Positions 6,207 to 9,783 of a DNA stretch of 9,783 nucleotides are shown here, piece by piece. Position 1 is the stretch's first letter; the number at the start of each line of letters is the position of its first letter. Under the pieces are notes generated by a model. The model ran no database searches and was not told the DNA's origin. It saw nothing but the letters and a program-made list of their open reading frames with translations. The position numbers and the translations under genes were made by a program. Origin of the DNA: Campylobacteraceae bacterium. Its GTDB lineage: Bacteria > Campylobacterota > Campylobacteria > Campylobacterales > Sulfurovaceae. The stretch lies in assembly GCA_027002755.1 (NCBI GenBank), contig JALWZI010000295.1, positions 1 through 9,783 of the forward strand, given 5' to 3'.

Positions 6207-6748
6207 CCTTCGCTTCGCTCCGCCTTGCCGAAGAGCATCCGCCAGCACCGGAGCGATCGGGGAATGAGCGGGGTCTGCCGGCGGTACTCCCGATAGGCGT
6301 CACCGAATTTGCCGATCGCTTCCCGCTCCTCCAGGGTCAGGATCATCAGAAGGATGAAGAGGGCCTCCGCCGGCGCGACGAAAAAGATAAAGGTAGGAGA
6401 GCCCAGCAGCAGGGCGACCCCCAGGGGCAGGAGCATCAGGCTGAAGAGCATCGGGTGGCGGGTGCAGCGGTAGATCCCGCTCGTCACCAGGCGGTTGGTC
6501 TCCAGACGGGGGAGATCCCCTTCACGACCCCGCCGGGCCAGTTCCCGCCCTCCGGCCGCCGCGGCCCGGAAAGCGAGACAGAGGAGCACCAGCCCCAGAG
6601 GCAGGGAGAAGAGGTGAAAAGAGAGCCTGCCGAAGAGTTCCGGAAAATGCTGCAGGTCGTTGCGGATCGAGAAAACAGCTCCTCCAACCAGCAGCAGGAG
6701 CCAGATGAGGATCCGCAGGACCACCGAGGGGGTGGTAGAGAGCCGCAT
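6203..6748 (-). CDS. Isoprenylcysteine carboxyl methyltransferase-like integral membrane protein
   Basis: This 181-residue membrane protein belongs to the ICMT/PEMT superfamily of SAM-dependent membrane methyltransferases. Hydrophobic helices lie at about 8-27, 44-61, 101-117 and 119-139. The SAM-binding signature is present: LVTSGIYRCTRHPM (87-100, with R97-H98-P99) and the later EE (140-141) followed by FGDAYREYRRQTPLIPR (148-164). Prenylated proteins are not expected in bacteria, so the name gives a fold and chemistry rather than a substrate; lipids or small hydrophobic molecules are possible. The start at 6748 lies five bases after the corA stop. A longer in-frame version from 6844 would run inside corA and is rejected. 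The Shine-Dalgarno signal is weak (GGGA), which suggests translation coupled to corA. The stop overlaps the hrpB start by four bases. Confidence 0.85.
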   Translation of the reverse strand: MRLSTTPSVVLRILIWLLLLVGGAVFSIRNDLQHFPELFGRLSFHLFSLPLGLVLLCLAFRAAAAGGRELARRGREGDLPRLETNRLVTSGIYRCTRHPMLFSLMLLPLGVALLLGSPTFIFFVAPAEALFILLMILTLEEREAIGKFGDAYREYRRQTPLIPRSLRCWRMLFGKAERSEG

Positions 6749-6753
6749 TCCCG

Positions 6754-7689
6754 TCAGATCCACTTCTGCTTTTTGAGCCAGCGGTAGATGAACCAGCCGA
6801 TGGCGATGTTGAGGCCCCAGACCAGGGCGTAACCGTATTTCCATCCCAGCTCCGGCATATATTTGAAGTTCATTCCGTAGTTACCGACGATAAAGGTCAG
6901 GGGCAGGAAGATCAGGCTGATGGCCGCCAGGCGCTGCATCGCCTGGTTCATCCGGTTGCTCAGAAAGCCCATGAGCAGGTTCTGCAGGTATCCGGTGCGA
7001 TCCAGATAGGTTTTGGACTCGTTGATGGAGAAGGAGAGGTGCTCTTTGAGGTCGATGAACTCGTATTTGAGTTTGCGGCGGGTCTCCACGGGGAAGTGGT
7101 TGTAGATCTTGTTGACCACGTCCGTCGATTGCACCGAGAGCTTGGCGATGCGGTTGAGAGTACGTCGGGCGAAATAGAGGTCTTTCTGGACCGTCTCTTC
7201 GTCCAGGTCCTCGGCGAAGATCCGGTCCTCGATCTCCTCCAGCCGGTCGTCGATCCGGTCGATGATCCACATGGTGTGGTCCACCATGATGTCGATGACC
7301 GTGTAGGTGATATAGGGGAGGGAGTCGCTCTGGCGGTAGCGTTTGTAGAGCTTGGAGGTGAGGCTCTTGATGATCTTCTCGTCCCGTCCCAGGAAAATGA
7401 AGGTGTTCTCGGTGACGATGATGACCACGTTCTCGTCATGGTAGAGCAGGTCATCCTCTTCGTCGCTGATGAAATATTTGAGGATGATGAGCTTGAACCG
7501 GTCATGCTCTTCGTAGGTGATGCTCTGATCCTCGTTGCGGATGTCCTCGATGAAGCTTTCGGGAAAGTCGTGATCCCGGAGCCACTGGAGGATCGTCGCG
7601 TTGTCGATGGTGGTGAAGATCACCTGTTTTTTGTTGTCGTCCAGAACGATCTCGTCTTTGCGGTAGAGGCGGTCGGAAAAGAGATACAT
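6754..7689 (-). CDS. corA: CorA-family divalent cation (magnesium/cobalt) transporter
   Basis: This 311-residue protein has the normal CorA length and layout. A large acidic, helical cytoplasmic domain (1 to about 245, including the long stalk helix) is followed by two C-terminal transmembrane helices (about 251-270 and 286-305). Between them is the signature YGMN with MPEL (GMN at 272-274), which forms the selectivity filter of the pentameric channel. The tail is basic (KKQK), as usual for the cytoplasmic ring. It mediates Mg2+ uptake, with Co2+ or Ni2+ possible; some family members export other metals. The ATG is one base after the stop of the GGDEF-EAL gene and has a strong site, AAGGAGG at 7702-7696, six bases upstream, so it can be translated efficiently within the operon. 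Confidence 0.95.
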   Translation of the reverse strand: MYLFSDRLYRKDEIVLDDNKKQVIFTTIDNATILQWLRDHDFPESFIEDIRNEDQSITYEEHDRFKLIILKYFISDEEDDLLYHDENVVIIVTENTFIFLGRDEKIIKSLTSKLYKRYRQSDSLPYITYTVIDIMVDHTMWIIDRIDDRLEEIEDRIFAEDLDEETVQKDLYFARRTLNRIAKLSVQSTDVVNKIYNHFPVETRRKLKYEFIDLKEHLSFSINESKTYLDRTGYLQNLLMGFLSNRMNQAMQRLAAISLIFLPLTFIVGNYGMNFKYMPELGWKYGYALVWGLNIAIGWFIYRWLKKQKWI

Positions 7690-7690
7690 T

Positions 7691-9783
7691 TCATGCCTCC
7701 TTGGGTGGCAGTAGTTTGAAGAAATCCTCTTTGCTCAGGGGGCGTTCGAAGTAGAACCCCTGGCACATAATCTCGGGATAGATCCTGAGCAGCTGCTCCA
7801 TCTGTTCCCGGGTCTCGATCCCCTCGGCGACGATGCGATATCCCAGGTGTGAAGCGATCTCACCGATATGGGTGACCAGAAAGGCAGTGTTGCGGTTTTC
7901 GGTGATCCCGGCGATGAAACTCCTGTCGATCTTGAGGATGGAGAAGTTGAGCCGCTCCAGATAGGAGAGGGAGGAGTAGCCGATCCCGAAATCGTCGATG
8001 GCCCAGCGGATCCCCAGGGTTTTGAGCCTGTCGATGGTGCTTCGGAACATCTCGAAATTGTCCACCAGAGAGTTTTCGGTGATCTCCAGTACCAGGCGTT
8101 TGGGATCGATGTCGTAGGTCTGGAGTGTCTTTTCGAGAGTGGGGATAAAATCGTCGTATCCCAGCTCATGGGCGTCGATATTGGCGGAGAGGAAAGCCGG
8201 TTCGTTCCCCCGTTCAGACAATTCCCGAAGGGTCCGGCAGACCTCTTCCCGGACCCAGCGTCCGATCTTGCGGATCTCGCCGCTCTCCACGGCGAGGGGG
8301 ATGAATTCGGCCGGCGGCAGGAGCCCCAGGGTGGGATGGCGCCAGCGCACCAGGGCTTCGGCCCCGACAAGGCTGCGGCACTCCAGGGCGTAGATGGGCT
8401 GGTAGTGCAGTTCCAGCTGGGAGAGGAGCTCCGGACGGCTCAGCCCCTGCCGCAGGAAAAAGCTCTTGCGCCGATGTTCGTCCATGCTGCTGTTGTAGAA
8501 GGCGTATTCGAGTTTCTGGCTCTTGGCCTGGTACATGGAGATATCTGCATGGCGGATGATCTCGTCGGTGTCCCGCATTTCGGGCGTGATGATGACGATC
8601 CCGATGCTGGCATGCATGGAGAGGTGGTACTGGTCGAGGACCAGCTGCTGGTCCAGAGCCCGGTCGATCTCTTTGGCGAAACGTGTTCCTGTCTCTTTTG
8701 CCTCCTCTTCGGTGCGGCAGCAGTAGGGGTGGAGGATGACGAATTCGTCCCCTCCATGCCGGAAGACCTGGGCCTCTTCGGGGATCAGGGAGCTGAGCAG
8801 AGCCGCCACCTCCTTGAGCACCTCGTCACCGAAGGTGTGGCCCAGGGTGTCGTTGATGGGTTTGAACTGGTTGAGGTCGAGGAAATAGAGCAGAGAGAGT
8901 TTGGAGTCGCTGCGTTGCTCCTCCACCAGAGAGTGAAGACTTTGCAGAAAGCTCCGGCGGTTCCCCAGATTGGTGAGGGGATCCAGAGAGGCCAGCTGCT
9001 CCAGGTATTCGATGCTCTTGATCTCCAGGGTCTTGTCCTGGAAACTGACGATCCCACCGATCAGTTCTCCATTGCCGTTGAAGAGGGGGGCGATCTTGGC
9101 CTGGAGCCAGTACTCCTTGGGATTGAAAGTGGAGAGATAGAGGCCGTTGTACTCCACGGGTTTACCGGTCTTCAGGACCTCACGCATGACATCCACCGCC
9201 TGCTGATGGCGTAGTTCGGTGACATCGAAGCCCTCCAGCTGAAGATCGGGAGGGACATTGAAAAAGTCCTTGAAGGCCTGGTTGTATTTTCGGATCTTCA
9301 GATCGGTATCGAAGTAGAAGATCGGGGTGGGTGTCTGTTCGAAGAGGGCCCGCAGCTCCTCCTCTTTGGCCTGCAGCCTCTTGCGCTGATCGTAGACCTG
9401 GTTCATGTATTTGCGGGTGATCTGGGCGATCAGGGTCAGGGTCACGACGAAGAGGATGATCACCAGGCCGTCGAGGAGGGCATAGCGGTCGGGCAGTCGG
9501 ATGAGATGGACGATCAGCGGCAGGGTGATCAGTACGGCGTAGGAGGTGGCCAGTTTGAGGCTGGGAAAGAGGGCGGCCATGGCCCCTGCGGCAATGCCGA
9601 TGATGTAGATATAGAGAGCGAACTGAAGGTAGACATCCTGAAGGTAGGGAGCGAAGAGCGGAACGACGATCCCGGCCAGGAGAGCGGTGGCCATTGCCGC
9701 AATGTAGAAGTTGCGGTAGAGACGGCGGGCCTGAGTGCAGTCGAGCTTGCCGGGGGGGAACTGTTCCCGGTAACGGCGCACCG
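7691..9783 (-). CDS. Membrane PAS-GGDEF-EAL cyclic-di-GMP signalling protein, 5' partial
   Basis: The frame is open to the right edge; the first visible start codon is a GTG at 9781, but the true start probably lies outside the window. Numbering from that GTG, four hydrophobic helices (about 24-44, 49-72, 77-96, 100-121) are followed by a PAS domain (about 142-255, LFEQTPTPIFYFDTD). The GGDEF diguanylate cyclase domain is at about 262-430 (DPLTNLGN, D302, RHGGDEF at 341-347), and the EAL phosphodiesterase domain at about 450-692. The GGDEF motif is intact but the inhibitory RxxD site is absent (PEEA at 334-337). In EAL, E475-A-L-V-R, N534, E566, D596-D597, K617, E653 and Q674 are all present, so c-di-GMP hydrolysis is likely. 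The net activity cannot be predicted; it could be a phosphodiesterase whose GGDEF domain senses GTP, or bifunctional. It is the first visible gene of the - strand operon, one base upstream of corA. Confidence 0.95.
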   Translation of the reverse strand, partial: VRRYREQFPPGKLDCTQARRLYRNFYIAAMATALLAGIVVPLFAPYLQDVYLQFALYIYIIGIAAGAMAALFPSLKLATSYAVLITLPLIVHLIRLPDRYALLDGLVIILFVVTLTLIAQITRKYMNQVYDQRKRLQAKEEELRALFEQTPTPIFYFDTDLKIRKYNQAFKDFFNVPPDLQLEGFDVTELRHQQAVDVMREVLKTGKPVEYNGLYLSTFNPKEYWLQAKIAPLFNGNGELIGGIVSFQDKTLEIKSIEYLEQLASLDPLTNLGNRRSFLQSLHSLVEEQRSDSKLSLLYFLDLNQFKPINDTLGHTFGDEVLKEVAALLSSLIPEEAQVFRHGGDEFVILHPYCCRTEEEAKETGTRFAKEIDRALDQQLVLDQYHLSMHASIGIVIITPEMRDTDEIIRHADISMYQAKSQKLEYAFYNSSMDEHRRKSFFLRQGLSRPELLSQLELHYQPIYALECRSLVGAEALVRWRHPTLGLLPPAEFIPLAVESGEIRKIGRWVREEVCRTLRELSERGNEPAFLSANIDAHELGYDDFIPTLEKTLQTYDIDPKRLVLEITENSLVDNFEMFRSTIDRLKTLGIRWAIDDFGIGYSSLSYLERLNFSILKIDRSFIAGITENRNTAFLVTHIGEIASHLGYRIVAEGIETREQMEQLLRIYPEIMCQGFYFERPLSKEDFFKLLPPKEA
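7696..7702 (-). promoter_or_regulatory. Strong Shine-Dalgarno site of corA within the preceding gene
   Basis: AAGGAGG on the - strand lies in the last codons of the GGDEF-EAL gene, six bases before the corA ATG. It is the strongest ribosome binding site in the window and fixes the corA start. Confidence 0.75.

Noticed and set aside
5175..6296. Long + strand ORF opposite hrpB
   Set aside because: It is complementary to a strongly conserved helicase gene; its composition (glycine, histidine and glutamine rich, low complexity) fits an antisense shadow in GC-rich DNA.
6749..6844. Longer ICMT-like protein starting at 6844
   Set aside because: The extra 32 residues overlap corA out of frame and carry no family similarity.
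7868..9214. 448-codon + strand ORF opposite the GGDEF-EAL gene
   Set aside because: It mirrors the codon pattern of the real gene, shows no recognisable domain and has no start signal.
1..9783. tRNA, rRNA, CRISPR array, insertion sequence or defence island
   Set aside because: I saw no tRNA-like cloverleaf region, no regularly spaced repeat-spacer pattern, no transposase and no terminal inverted repeats; coding density leaves little room for them.

Overview
The window is GC-rich, gene-dense bacterial chromosome. It holds nine protein genes I consider real, one candidate small membrane protein, no RNA genes, and no mobile element or CRISPR array. The mix (CorA, HrpB, a membrane PAS-GGDEF-EAL protein, a NYN/OST-HTH protein, a DUF434 protein) and the purine-rich AAGGA-type ribosome binding sites would fit a GC-richer member of the Campylobacterota such as the Nitratifractor/Sulfurovum group. 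That is inference from general resemblance, not proof.

Left edge (1-755, + strand): the 3' part of a gene for a NYN-family (PIN-like) nuclease with a C-terminal OST-HTH/LOTUS domain; its start lies outside the window. The 247-base gap after it (756-1002) is the only sizeable intergenic region. It carries a candidate 41-residue single-pass membrane protein on the - strand with an extended -10 motif placed so that the mRNA could be leaderless. Divergent from this is a good sigma70-type promoter (TTGACA, 18 bp, TAGAAT) followed by a perfect 12-bp palindrome at the predicted transcription start.

Plus-strand cluster (1003-3738): flavin-reductase-like split-barrel protein, class I SAM methyltransferase, DUF434/DUF5616 protein with a PIN-like pattern of aspartates, and a metallo-beta-lactamase-fold hydrolase of the COG1237 type. 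Gaps are 44, -4 and 32 bases, so this looks like one operon. Two of the junctions contain short heptanucleotide tandem repeats beginning TGAG; the second encodes the last residues and the stop codon of the DUF434 protein.

Minus-strand cluster (9783-3735): a membrane-bound PAS-GGDEF-EAL cyclic-di-GMP protein (5' end outside the window), CorA, an isoprenylcysteine-methyltransferase-like membrane protein and the helicase HrpB. The spacings are 1, 5 and -4 bases, again an operon with probable translational coupling. The two clusters converge and share the four bases TTAA as overlapping stop codons, so there is no room for a terminator between them.

Most genes are recognisable housekeeping or accessory families. 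The parts least explained by known families are the small ORF and divergent promoter region, the heptad repeats, and the DUF434 gene with its operon partners.
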